From positions 1-16,558 of the forward strand of contig CALSCQ010000171.1 of NCBI GenBank assembly GCA_943704525.1: a stretch of 16,558 nucleotides of DNA, in the 5' to 3' direction. The notes under the pieces are model-generated. The model had not been told where the DNA came from, ran no database searches, and was given only the letters and a program-made list of their open reading frames with translations. How positions within the stretch are numbered: position 1 is the first letter of the stretch; each line of letters starts with the position of its first letter. Both the position numbers and the translations under genes were made by a program. The DNA comes from Pigoraptor vietnamica (taxonomy: Eukaryota > Opisthokonta > Filasterea). This document shows positions 1 to 10,400 of the stretch, piece by piece.

Positions 1-50
1 GCATGCACTCACAATCACACAGACACACGCAAACACGAACACACCTTGGA

Positions 51-163
<113 letters not shown>

Positions 164-255
164 AGACATTCGAATGACTTTGAGGCTACTGACAGGTAGT
201 TCTCCGTGTAAACGTGAGTGGCATGCAGTCTGCAACCCCCGCTCCACAAGCGCAC

Positions 256-954
256 CTCTTTCTGCGACGACAGCTGCCGAAAGGGCTCGGCGCCCTCGCG
301 CACGGCGAATTCGGGCTTCCCATGCGGCGTGGCGACGAGCGTGCGGAGAACAAGGCGTCGATACTCGGGTGAATCCGACTTGCGTATGAACGCACCGTCA
401 CGGCCGCGAAAAACGGCGCTGAGATACTCTCGAAGCGTCGCACAGCGCGCGTACAGTGCGGGCAGGATCTCGTTCTTCACTGCGATCGCAGGCGTATTGT
501 GTCGATCCCACAGTCACCGTGCGACACGACAGTTGAAGATGTCAGTCAAACTCTTAAGGTAAAGAGTGGCTGCGCACGCACCTTTGTCTCTGCCGCGGTA
601 TCGCCTCGAGAGCAACTCGTGCACCACTGCCGACGGTGTCGGACCGTGCTCCCCATCGCCACGCCGAGACACATTCGGCTTCGCACTCTTGCCTCGCTTT
701 CCACGACGACAACGCCTTCGCCGCGCAACTTCCTTGGTCTCGGAGCAGTCCGTCTGTGTGTCATGCGTCGAGTGCGAGTCTTGCGTCGCGGCATCTTGCA
801 TCAACACGTCCCCGTCAGCCTCGACTGTGCGCGCTCGCTTAATGTCATCACGCGTGTCGTCCACAGTTCCCTTGCGTCGCCTCTTTCGAGAAGGAGCGCG
901 CGCTCCACTGTCCCCGTCGCCCTCCATCGGCCCTAATGCGTTTGACGATTGCAT
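256..954 (-). CDS. Unrecognised basic nuclear-type protein, first two coding exons (3'-partial)
   Basis: I read exon 1 as 954 down to 582 and exon 2 as 479 down to 256, joined across a 102-nt GT..AG intron (581-480) whose donor starts GTGCGTGCGC. The phases match and give 199 residues without a stop; the next donor (GTGCGC, at 255) leads into the GT microsatellite and the gene continues beyond the window. Unspliced, the same frame hits TGA at 514-516. The start ATG (952-954) opens MQSSNALG. Exon 1 is rich in Arg/Lys clusters (such as KRRRKG and RRRRCRRGKRGK) separated by Asp/Thr/Glu stretches, suggesting nuclear targeting. Exon 2 looks like a folded, mostly helical domain (LPALYARCATLREYLSAVF, then a charged stretch). 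I do not recognise the family and propose no function. The large transposon ends about 30 bp upstream of the ATG. Exon 2's 3' end is the least certain point. Confidence 0.6.
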
Positions 955-974
955 TCACAGCTCGCTAAAAAGCG

Positions 975-983
975 CGCCAACAG
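975..983. repeat. Left target-site duplication CGCCAACAG
   Basis: The 9-mer CGCCAACAG lies immediately outside the left inverted repeat and recurs exactly at 12897-12905, immediately outside the right one. Bases beyond it differ on both sides, so the match is exactly 9 bp. Mutator-like elements typically make 8-10 bp duplications on insertion. The two TIR ends inside it have the same 9-nt spacing to the first TTTTTTGCCCC block, which supports these borders. Confidence 0.8.
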
Positions 984-1240
984 CGGCGCGGCTTTTTTGC
1001 CCCAACTAAGGAATTGCCGCAAGTAGTGACTAGTTGCGGCAAAATTTCCTTACTTGGGGCAAAGTGTCTCATTTGCCGCAACTAAGGGAATTTTGCCGCA
1101 ACTAGCGAAATTCCCCCTACTAAACGCCTTTGTTGCGGCAAAGTGCCTCGCTTGCCGCAACTAGCCGCGCGTTACGACGCACGCTGCCGCACGTAAGACG
1201 CGTAAGCAGAATCTTGCTTACGTCATTGACAGCTACGTGC
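984..1240 (+). repeat. Left terminal inverted repeat (257 bp)
   Basis: This segment matches the reverse complement of 12638-12896 almost base for base from the TTTTTTGCCCC block to ACGTGC. The differences are a 2-nt indel (AACTAAG versus AACTATAAG), a few changes at CACGTAAG versus CATGAAAG, and a degenerate outer 9 nt. Its outer 175 bp contain about eight copies of a TTGCCGCAACTA-type motif in both orientations, likely transposase binding sites. The similarity ends abruptly after 1240. Confidence 0.95.
1201..1222. other. Short hairpin inside the TIR
   Basis: CGTAAGCA and TGCTTACG form perfect 8-bp arms around a 6-nt loop (GAATCT). The same hairpin occurs in the right TIR (about 12656-12677), so it is preserved in both ends. 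A protein-binding or structural role is possible, but nothing here shows function. Confidence 0.6.
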
Positions 1241-1958
1241 ACGTACACGAAATACGAAATTGCATCGATTTTATTGCGATGGTTGGAACGGCTGTCCGCT
1301 GTGGGGCGCCGTCTTTCACCGCGTTGTCGGAGAGCTGGTACTGAGGTGTGGTTGGCCAGGTGCGTGCGTGCCCGTTGTCAGTGTGTGAATTGCGGTGCCG
1401 GTTGGAATGCGTGTGTCGTGTGTGTGTGTGTGTCAGTGTCGGCAGCCGAGTAGTGTGCTAACGCCGGTCGCCGGGTTATGCATTGACCACACTTAACTGT
1501 AGTAGACACTGGGCGCGTCCGGGCCAGTCGGTGATGTCATGTCAGTGCGACCAAGGATGTACCGCTGGTGCTATCCGTGTGCTCAGTGCATCAGCCATGT
1601 GTGTGCTACTAGTGTGTGCACATACTGTACATGTATATATATGCCCCCTTGGTTGCATTCCTTTGCATACCACCGTGGTTTCTGTGGCAACAGTGGAGTG
1701 TCGGGCAAGTGGAGTACCGTGCTTCCTAGCAACTGCACTTGCAGCACGTACGTGTGTCAGCCAGCCAACGGTTAGCCGGAGCACTGTCACGCTGGTCAGG
1801 CTGAGGCATGGGTACTGTTGCTCGGCCGGAATCAGTGACGCACGTCTGGTTGGTTGGTGCTGGTTCGCCGGTTTACTGGAGTCAACTTGGGCACAGCGAT
1901 CAATTTTGACACGGCACTGACACGCACGCACTTCACTTCTAAGTGACTGCGCCGTCGC
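1241..1958 (+). promoter_or_regulatory. Element 5' leader, probable promoter region of ORF1
   Basis: This is about 720 bp between the left TIR and the ORF1 start codon with no convincing coding region. It is rich in GT/TG steps (for example 1416-1436) and contains an isolated TATATATA run at 1634-1641 in otherwise GC-rich DNA, about 320 bp upstream of ATG 1959. The TATA-like run could serve a promoter, but I see no other defined element. Confidence 0.35.
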
Positions 1959-2918
1959 ATGGGGCGAATCCGCAAAGCCGGCGGTGCCTCTGCTGTCACT
2001 GACCAACCGCAGATTGCGAAGCGCCGAGTCAGGCTCTTTGACAGGCGTCAGGTGCCGTCGATCCCACTCACGGAGGGTCCTTGGGACCGTGCCGTTGACG
2101 GTGACGTTCACCACCAGTGGGACGAGGCGCCTGCAAAATTTGGAGAGCTTGCATGGGCCTGGGACACCCACAGTGGACACACGCGAGTGATTACGCTTAG
2201 GACAGGGGAGAAGGTACGTCTGAAGACTTACCCAAAGTGTCTCGGTGTCATAGTGTGCCCCGAAGACGGCTGCAAGACACGCATTCGCCCGCGGCAACTA
2301 GAGGCAAACCGAGTAGCGCAGAGAGAAAGGCTCTCCTGCCCAAGGCACCCCACTGTGAGGCTGCGGCACATTGAGTGTCGCGGGGCACAGCTGTCCTTTG
2401 GGTCAAGTGTTCAGAGCACCCGTGACAGCGCTGTTGGCCCTTTTGTCCTGGTGCATACTGGGCACCACGGGCACCCCACCCCTTTTCGCACCCGCCTTAG
2501 CAAGAAGGTGCGTGCACACATAGATAACCGACGCGCACACGGTGCACGAGTTGGGGAGATCCACGTAGGACAGTCGCCGGGCAAAAAGTCGGTGCGCGCA
2601 GCTGCTGGGGCTATTGATCTCGCAGCAGCCAGCCGAAAGAGGGTTCGCAACTACGTCTACCGCTCTGAGGCTAAGAAGCGCGATACCGCACGAACGGCAA
2701 ATGACACAGCCTTCCGCCACATTTATGGGAAGGGTGGCCTGACTACGACAGAGCCGGCAGAGAAGTATTTGCAGAAGCACACGGGCATGATCTTCATGCA
2801 GTCACCCCGCATGCTGGCAGATCTGCACACATCCGTTGCACAAACCATCGCACTTTCACGCACGGAACCTTACCTGCTCACATTTAGCGACTACGAGTGT
2901 AGCGACAGTACTGCCTGA
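1959..2918 (+). CDS. MULE transposase N-terminal zinc-binding protein (ORF1, 319 aa)
   Basis: This ATG-initiated ORF encodes the region that precedes the catalytic core in Mutator-like transposases. Residues 94-105 (CLGVIVCPEDGC), C127/H130, C140 and H166-H172 (HTGHHGHP) form a Cys/His zinc-binding pattern of the WRKY/GCM type known to bind TIRs. The basic C-terminal half includes SRKRVRNYVYRSEAKKR and ends near MQSPRMLADLHTS. That resembles the segment lying just before the first catalytic Asp in relatives. No DDE core follows in this ORF: that core is encoded 4 kb downstream in the second gene. ORF1 may act as a separate DNA-binding subunit. Alternatively it may be spliced to the core: a phase-compatible donor (GTGTAG at 2897) and acceptor (CACAG at 6982) exist, but the donor is weak. 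The 3' end is the in-frame TGA at 2916-2918. Confidence 0.75.
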   Translation: MGRIRKAGGASAVTDQPQIAKRRVRLFDRRQVPSIPLTEGPWDRAVDGDVHHQWDEAPAKFGELAWAWDTHSGHTRVITLRTGEKVRLKTYPKCLGVIVCPEDGCKTRIRPRQLEANRVAQRERLSCPRHPTVRLRHIECRGAQLSFGSSVQSTRDSAVGPFVLVHTGHHGHPTPFRTRLSKKVRAHIDNRRAHGARVGEIHVGQSPGKKSVRAAAGAIDLAAASRKRVRNYVYRSEAKKRDTARTANDTAFRHIYGKGGLTTTEPAEKYLQKHTGMIFMQSPRMLADLHTSVAQTIALSRTEPYLLTFSDYECSDSTA

Positions 2919-3070
2919 CCGGGTGGGAGACGTGATCTGGGGCGAGACGCATAAAGAGCTGCCGTAGCACAAACGGATACTTGTCCGCTGCAGCGTCTCA
3001 AACGCGGGCGCGTGCGTTCTTGTACTACATCGTCGCAGCGCGTGCATTATTACCTGACAGCATGCATCGG

Positions 3071-4322
3071 GCGCTACACTCATGAGAGAGGCCAACCTGT
3101 GCGTGCGGCAACGTACGACAGACGTGTGCGCGACGCGACACACTCACGAGAGAGACCGACGCGTGCGTGGGGCGACGTACTCGTGAGGGAGACAGACGCG
3201 TGCACGCGGGTGCTACACTCACGAGGGAGACGACGCGCGCGTGACGGCAACACACTCACGAGAGAGACCGACGTGAGCGTGACGGCGACATACTCGCGAG
3301 GGAGACCGACGCGTGCGTGAACGGCGACTGGCACACTCGCGAGGGAGTCAGACGCGTGCGTGGGGCGACATACTCGCGAGGGAGACAGACGCGTGCACGC
3401 GGGTGCTACACTCACGAGGGAGACGACGCGCGCGTGACGGCGACACACTCACGAGAGAGACCGGCGTGTGCGTGACGGCGACATACTCGCGAGGGAGACC
3501 GACGCCTGCATGACGGCGACACACTCGCGAGGGAGACAGACGCGTGCGTGGGGCGACGTACTTGCGAGGGAGACAGACTAACGCATGCGTGACGGCAACA
3601 CACTCGCGAGGGAGACAGACGCATGCACGCGGGTGCTACACTCACGAAGGAGACAAACGTGTGCGTGACGGCGACACACTCGCAAGGGAGACAGACGCGT
3701 GCGTGACGGCGACACACTCACGAGAGAGACCGACGCGTGCGTGGGGCGACGTATTCGCGAGGGAGACAGACGCGTGCGTGACGGCAACGTACTCACACGG
3801 CGGAGACAGACGCGTGCGTGACGGCAACACACTCACGAGAGAGACCGACGCGTGCGTGGGGCGACATATTCGCGAGGGAACAGACGCGTGCGTGACGGCG
3901 ACACACTCACGAGAGAGACCGACGCGTGCGTGGGGCGACGTATTCGCGAGGGAACAGACGCGTGCGTGACGGCGATGTACTCACGACGGAGACAGACGCC
4001 TGCGTGACGGCGACACACTCACGAGAGAGACCGACACGTGCGTGGGGCGACGTATTTGTGAGGGAGACAGACGCGTGCGTGACCGCGACGTACATACGAC
4101 GGAGACAGACGCGTGCGTGACGGCGACACACTCACGAGAGAGACCGACGCGTGCGTGGGGCAACGTACTCGCGAGGGGACAAAGAAGCGTGCACGCGGGT
4201 GCTACACTCACGAGACAGACACGTGCGTGACGGCGACACACTCGCGAGGGAGACAGACGCGTGCGTGACGGCAACACACTCGCGAGGGAGACAGACGCGT
4301 GCGTGCATACTCACGTGCGAGT
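3071..4322. repeat. Minisatellite array, about 38-bp unit
   Basis: Around 33 degenerate copies of a 37-38 bp unit built from CGACACACTC, GCGAGGGAGA, CAGACGCGTG and CGTGACGG, with variants reading CACGAGAGAGACCGA or GTGGGG. The period is not a multiple of three, and the open frames on both strands reflect the absence of stops in the unit, so I treat it as non-coding. It lies between ORF1 and the second gene of the element. The plus strand is markedly G/A-rich in the core of each unit. Confidence 0.93.
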
Positions 4323-4403
4323 AGGGTGCACGGCGCCCACGCAAGGGTGCACTTTGGTGCAGCGTGAGCCACATTTCCGTGACGCGAGATCGTCGTTCGC
4401 AAC

Positions 4404-7400
4404 ATGTCGTCGGGTCCTACGTCGACCGGGCCCGGGTTGTCAAACACGTCGCTGCGATCGTGTGCGTTCGACGCCGTCCTACAACCACTATGTGTGGCAT
4501 GCGCACAGTCTCCACAGCTCCAGCGCATCATTGACAATGCGTACAACAACACACACGACAACGTTTTCCGCTCTTTCCTCGACGTCCTCATAACATATCG
4601 CCAGGTGTTGGCAGGAAGAAGCCGGGCTCACCTGGATGCTGCGCGAACGGCGTTCATTTCGACGATGGAGAGGAAGAATCTCTGCGCCAAGAGGGCGTGG
4701 CATGATGTCGACACCCTTTGGCATGACTTCATCGACCACGTGTGCAGTCGGTGCTCGTTTGCCGCGCAAATGTTCGAGTTCGATGCATACGTCGTGAGTT
4801 TGTGCCCCTGCGACGATGAAAGGAGCGGGCATCAGATACATACGGCTTGTCGCCTGCGGCTCGCGTATAAATCGGCTCCGACGGCGCCCCGAACAACCCC
4901 CACCGACCTCCACACGCTGCTGACGCAGTACCCATTAATATGGGCGGGTCAGGGGCGCAAGGACGGCAAACGATGCGCAGCCTGTCGAGCAGCGAATAAG
5001 TTTGTACCCACCCAGGTCGTCGTGAACAAGTGGCCTCTCATCCTCTTCGTGACGGTACGCACGGATCGCGGAGGGCAAGTGGCCGACAGCACTCTTGTTG
5101 ACTTCCCCAACGACATGACGTTCGAAACGCTGCCCGGTGGTTCTGACGTCTTGTCGACACCGAGTTTCGTGTGCCCGCGCACTTCAATGTGGCTGCATGC
5201 GCGCATCAAGGGACTGAGCGGACATTTCCATTCGATATTTCGGGGCACCCGCGACGGCATCCTCCAGGTGCATGACGGGCTGCAAAACAACGGCGCCTGC
5301 ATGAGTGAAGATGGCAGCACAAGGTTGGACGGTGTGGACGAGGAAGCGCGCCTTGCGATGTACATCATGCAATCGGTCGGCGTTGCGGCGCCCCCAGACG
5401 CCGATGGCACGCGTGCGCTGCCCAACGCTGCGCACAGCCGAAAGACCAAGCGCGTGTGGTCCCAACAGAGCGACGACGTCGGGAGCCTCTCAGAAGGAGA
5501 CACGCACACGCCGCGACAGAGCGATGATGACATCGACGAGAAACTCACGGAAGGGGACACGCGTGCGCCGCGCACAGCCGCGCACGACCGAAAGACCAAG
5601 CCCAAGCGTGCGCGGTTCCGACAGAGCGACGACGTCGGGAGCCTCTGGGAACGGGACACGCGCACGCTGCGACAGAGCGACGCCGACGACGGCGGGAAAC
5701 TCTCGGAAGGGCCCACCCGCACGCCGCACACCGCCGCGCACCGCCGAAAGATTAAGCGCGCACGGGCCCGACAGAGCGACGACGTCGGGAGCCTCTCGGA
5801 AGGGGACACGCGCACGCCGCGACAGAGCGACGACGACGACGCCGACGGGAAACTCTCAGAAGGGCACACCCGCACGCCGCACACTGCTGTGCACCGCCGA
5901 AAGATTAAGCGCACACGGTCCCAACAGAGCGACGACGTCGGGAGCCTCTCGGAAGGGGATACGTGCACGCTGCGACAGGGCAATGACAAGGAAGGCGGAG
6001 GGAAACTCTCGAAAGGGGACACGCGTGCGCCGTGCACCGTCGCGCACGACCGAAAGACCAAGCGCACGCGGTCCCGACAGAGCGACGACGTCGGGAGCCT
6101 CTGGGAACGGGACACGCGCACGCCACGACAGAGCGACGACGACGATGGCGGGAAACTCTCGGAAGGGGACACGCGTGCGCCGCGCACCGTCGCGCACGAC
6201 CGAAAGACCAAGCCCAAGCGTGCGTGGTCCCGACAGAGCGACGACGTTGGGAGTGTCTCGGAAGGGGACACGCGCACGCCGCGACAGAGCAACGATGATG
6301 ACGACGACAACGGGAAACTCTCGGAAGGGGACACGCGTGCGCCGCGCACCGTCGCGCACGACCGAAAGACCAAGCGCGCGCGGTCCCGACAGAGCGACGA
6401 CGTCGGGAGCCTCTCGGAAGGGGACAGCACGCCACTACAGAGCAACGACGACGACAACAACAACGGGAAACTCTCGAAAGGGGACACGCGTGCGCCGCGC
6501 ACCGTCGCGCACGACCGAAAGACCAAGCGCGCGCGGTCCCGACAGAGCGACGACGTCGGGAGCCTCTGGGAACGGGACACGCACACGCCACGACAGAGCG
6601 ACGACGACGACGGCGGGAAACTCTCGGAAGGGCACACGCGCACGCCGCGACAGAGCGATGATGACGACGACGGGGAACTCTCTGGACTGGGGGAAAAGCG
6701 CACGTCGCGACAGAGTGATGATGACGACGTCAGCAGCCTCTCAGAAGGGGACAGCACGCCACGACAGAGCGACCACGACGACGTCGGGAGCTCAGAAGGG
6801 CACACGTGCACGCAGCGACAGAGCGACGACGACGACGTCAGGAGGGCCTTGGGAGAGGACACGCGCACGCCGCGCACCGCCGCGCACGACCGAAAGACCA
6901 AACGCACCCGGCCGCGACAGGGCGACGTGGACGACGTTGGGAGCCTCTCCGACGGGGGCGCGCGCCCGCGATCCTTGCACAGGCGCACGCGAGGCGGAAA
7001 CTTTGGAATGCTGTCCGACCAAACGTACAAGCTCTTCACGAACGCATTTCTGATGGTGACGTACATCTTCTCCGCGATATTGCAGAGGTTTCGACCTGTC
7101 GCATTTGCGGTCATGTTCGGTCAGTCTCGCGCGCATTACGCCGACTACTTTGCGGCGATCCTCAAGGACATACCCGACGACATCATGGCCGACGGGGCGC
7201 TTGCGAAACGCGCGTGCGCACACGTACTCGACTTCAGTCTCGCTCAGGCGAAGGGATTCGTTCTTGCGTATCGGAAACGGCGACAGCTCGCTATGATGCG
7301 CAAGGGGCGCCGTGCTGGGATGCCGTCGAAAGAGGATCTTGACAGAGAGGGCTGGGCGTGCCTGAAGGGATGCGATTTCCACTTCAAGAAGAGTGTCGAG

Positions 7401-10400
7401 TCACAGATGCACTCCCTCCAACTCACCGACGACGAGCGCGAAGCCTTCAAGGCGGCGGTCGCAAAGATGAGAACAACGCACGACGCAGCGACGTTCGACA
7501 ATCAAGTGGCGTTCCTGCGCAACAGGTTTCCGGGCTGCAAAAAGTGGCTCGATTGGTGGCTTCAAGACGGCATTGCCGGGATGGCATTCCCACTCAAGAC
7601 GGAGATGGACCTCGCTTTCCGAGCTCAGCTACCAAGCACAACGAATGCCGTGGAGGCCGGACACGCTCATACGAACATAGCGCTCGGCAGGAACCATACG
7701 ATATTCAAGGGCATACATGCCTTGGCCCGCTACGGCGACACGTTCGAGCGCGACGGCGACCGGGTTGGGATGGGGGACCAGACACACAAGACGCCGTCGG
7801 CAGACATTCGACCGCCGCGTGAGCGCCAACTCCCGTCGCACAAGCCTGCATCAGGCGGCCCCATCCGAACCGGCGCAATTGCCTCCGACAACCCGCCGAA
7901 GAGGGCACCGCAAGAGGCGAAAGAGGAACAGCGCCGGTCATCAGCGCGGACCAACATCCCCGCAGGCATTGCCAATTTCGGCAATTCCTGCTACATCAAC
8001 GTCGTGCTCCAGGTCCTTCGCGCGATCGCTGCAATTCGCGAACGTGTCGCACGTCGTGATCGAAATAACGATCCGTTCTGCCGGAAGCTCAACGACATCT
8101 TCGTCGCCCTGAGCAATGCACAGGGCACGCTCGTCGATCGCAACCGGATCGCTCGTCTTTTCCGCGGGCTGCTGAACACGAACGTCAGCATGGAGCAACA
8201 GTTTCGCACGAACGAGCAGCACGACGCCGTCGAGTTCCTGCAAGCTACACTCCAGGCCATCTACACAGACGCGAACAACCCGGAAGCCGTCGGATACATC
8301 ACCTCCACCGTGATGTGCGAAACATGTGGTGCGAAGCGCGTTACGCACGAAAACTCTGCGCTCGTGATTTCCCTCGCGATGGCGACGTCGGAGAATACTC
8401 GGGGCGGCGTCGGCGGTGCTTCAGGCCTGGATTCGCTGCCTCGCCGATCGCGGCGCCTCAACGGAGAGCCCGTGCTGGTTGTTCACGAGGAATCGACAGG
8501 TAACTGAGGGAGCTGCACGTGTTCGAACATATCTTTGGATGCCATTCATCATTCACCAAACCCTGGCCCAGGCTACCGAACAAGAGCGGGGCCCGGCAAC
8601 GCAGCACCGAGCGGAATGGGAGAACACTCGGACGCAAATGCACACGCCGGGAGAGAACTCACGGGGGCAGACACGCACAGCGCGGGAAAGTCCAAGCCAA
8701 CTACACCACGCACCTTGGGAGTGCGACGGTCCACGACCACACGGGCGACGCGCGTTAAGCGAGAGCGCACGGACGGTGCTCAGCCGCGTGATCAGCAGGA
8801 GCCTGCAGTAGCAGACGAGCGTGGAGAGCAGTCAGGTACGAACATGCAACCCAAGGGCCCGGCCTTGCACGCTGACAGTGTGCACGCACACGCAGGCATA
8901 GAAGCATGTGTCGAAGGCGAAAGCGACGGAACGGGTGCCCATGGAGTGCATTCGAAAATGGCAACACACACAGTCGGCGAGGGCGGGACCATGCGAACAA
9001 CGCGACGCACCTTGGGACTGCGCCTGCGTCAGGCAACACGTGGAATCCAGCTGCGGATGGCAGAGACTGGCGCACCTGTTGATGGAGAGCCAACGAGCAA
9101 GGCCGAGGGCGAGCGCGTGGGTGCGGACGAGGGCGAGCGCGCGAGCACAAAGCGTAAGCGCACGGGTGCAGGCGACGTTGAGCGCACGGGCGCGGCAGAG
9201 GGCGAACGCGCCGGTGCGGACGACGGCGAGCGCGGGAGCACGAAGCGTAAGCGCACGGGTGCAGGCGAGGGCCAGCGCACGGGCGCGACAGAGAGCGAGC
9301 GCGCGAGCACAAAGCGTAAGCGCACGGGCGCAGGCGAGGGCGAGCGCACAGGCGCGGAAGAGGGCGAGCGCTCCGGCGTGGACGAGGGCGAGCGCGCGAG
9401 CACAAAGCGTAAGCGCACCGGTGCAGGCAAGGGCGAGCGCACAAGCGCGACAGAGGGCGAGCGCTCCAGCGTGGACGAGGGCGAGCGCGCGAGCACAAAG
9501 CGTAAGCGCACGGGCGCGGGCGAGCGCACAAGCGCGACAGAGGGCGAGCGCTCCAGCGTGGACGAGGGCGAGCGCGCGAGCACAAAGCGTAAGCGCACGG
9601 GCGCAGAGGTCGAGCGCGCCGGTGCGGACGAGGGCGAGCGCACGGGCGCGACAGAGGGCGAGGGCGCGAGCACAAAGCCAGAGGGCGAGCGCACAGGCGC
9701 AGAAGAGAGTGAGCGCACAGGCGCGGAAGAGGGTGAGCGCACAGGCGGGGACGAGGGCGAGCGCGCGAGCAGAAAGCGTAAGCGCATGGGCGCAGAGGGC
9801 GAGCGCACCGGCGCAGATGAGAGCGAGCGGGCGAGCACAAAGCGTAAGAGCACGGGCGCGGAAGAGGGCGAGCGCGCAAGCACAAAGTATAGGAGCACGG
9901 GCGCGCAAGAGGGCGAGCGCGCCGGTGCGGACGAGGGCGACCGCGCGAGCACAAAGCGTAAGCGCACGAGTGCAGGCGAGGGTAAACGCACGGGCGCAGA
10001 GGGCGAGCGTGCCAGTGAGGACGAGGGCGAGCGCGCGAGCACAGTGCGTCAACGTGCCGGCGCAGCAGATGGCGAGCGTGCTGGTACGGACTCCATCGAC
10101 GGCGAGAGCGCGAGTCTAAAGAGCAAGCACATTGACGGAGAGGCGCGGACGGCCCGAGGAGTGGACATGCGCACCAACGAAGTGCACGGTGCGCTCAATC
10201 TCGCTCGATTAATCCGCGATTTTGAAGCGTCTGAGGTCCTCCGCGACCGATGGGTGTGCGGCACCGCCGGATGCCAAGGCCAAACCAAGAAATCGCTCGC
10301 CATAACGGCTGGCGAGATCATATGCTTCCAGCTCAAGCGCTTCACGGAGGCGGGAGCAAAAATAGCGGCACCCGTCGATTTCCCTCTCGCGCTCGATCTA

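Noticed and set aside
1542-2297. 251-residue minus-strand frame
   Set aside because: It overlaps ORF1 antisense and shows no recognisable motif, while ORF1 carries a clear Cys/His pattern.
3071-4322. CRISPR-like array
   Set aside because: Units of 37-38 bp are adjacent without unique spacers, degenerate, and lie within a eukaryotic transposon; it is a minisatellite.
5305-7053. 582-residue plus-strand frame overlapping the transposase gene
   Set aside because: It is an out-of-frame reading of the same repeat array (Arg/Thr/Ala-rich). Domain signatures are in the other frame.
4949-7114. 721-residue open frame on the minus strand
   Set aside because: It is antisense to the coding tandem repeat and peptidase region; it is Ser/Arg/Val-rich low complexity and open only because the repeat unit lacks stops in that frame. 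The sense frame carries all recognisable domains.
8755-10119. Long open frames on both strands across the GER repeat
   Set aside because: They are low-complexity shadows of the repeat, made of Ala/Arg/Ser or Leu/Ala. The real frame ends in a USP His box.
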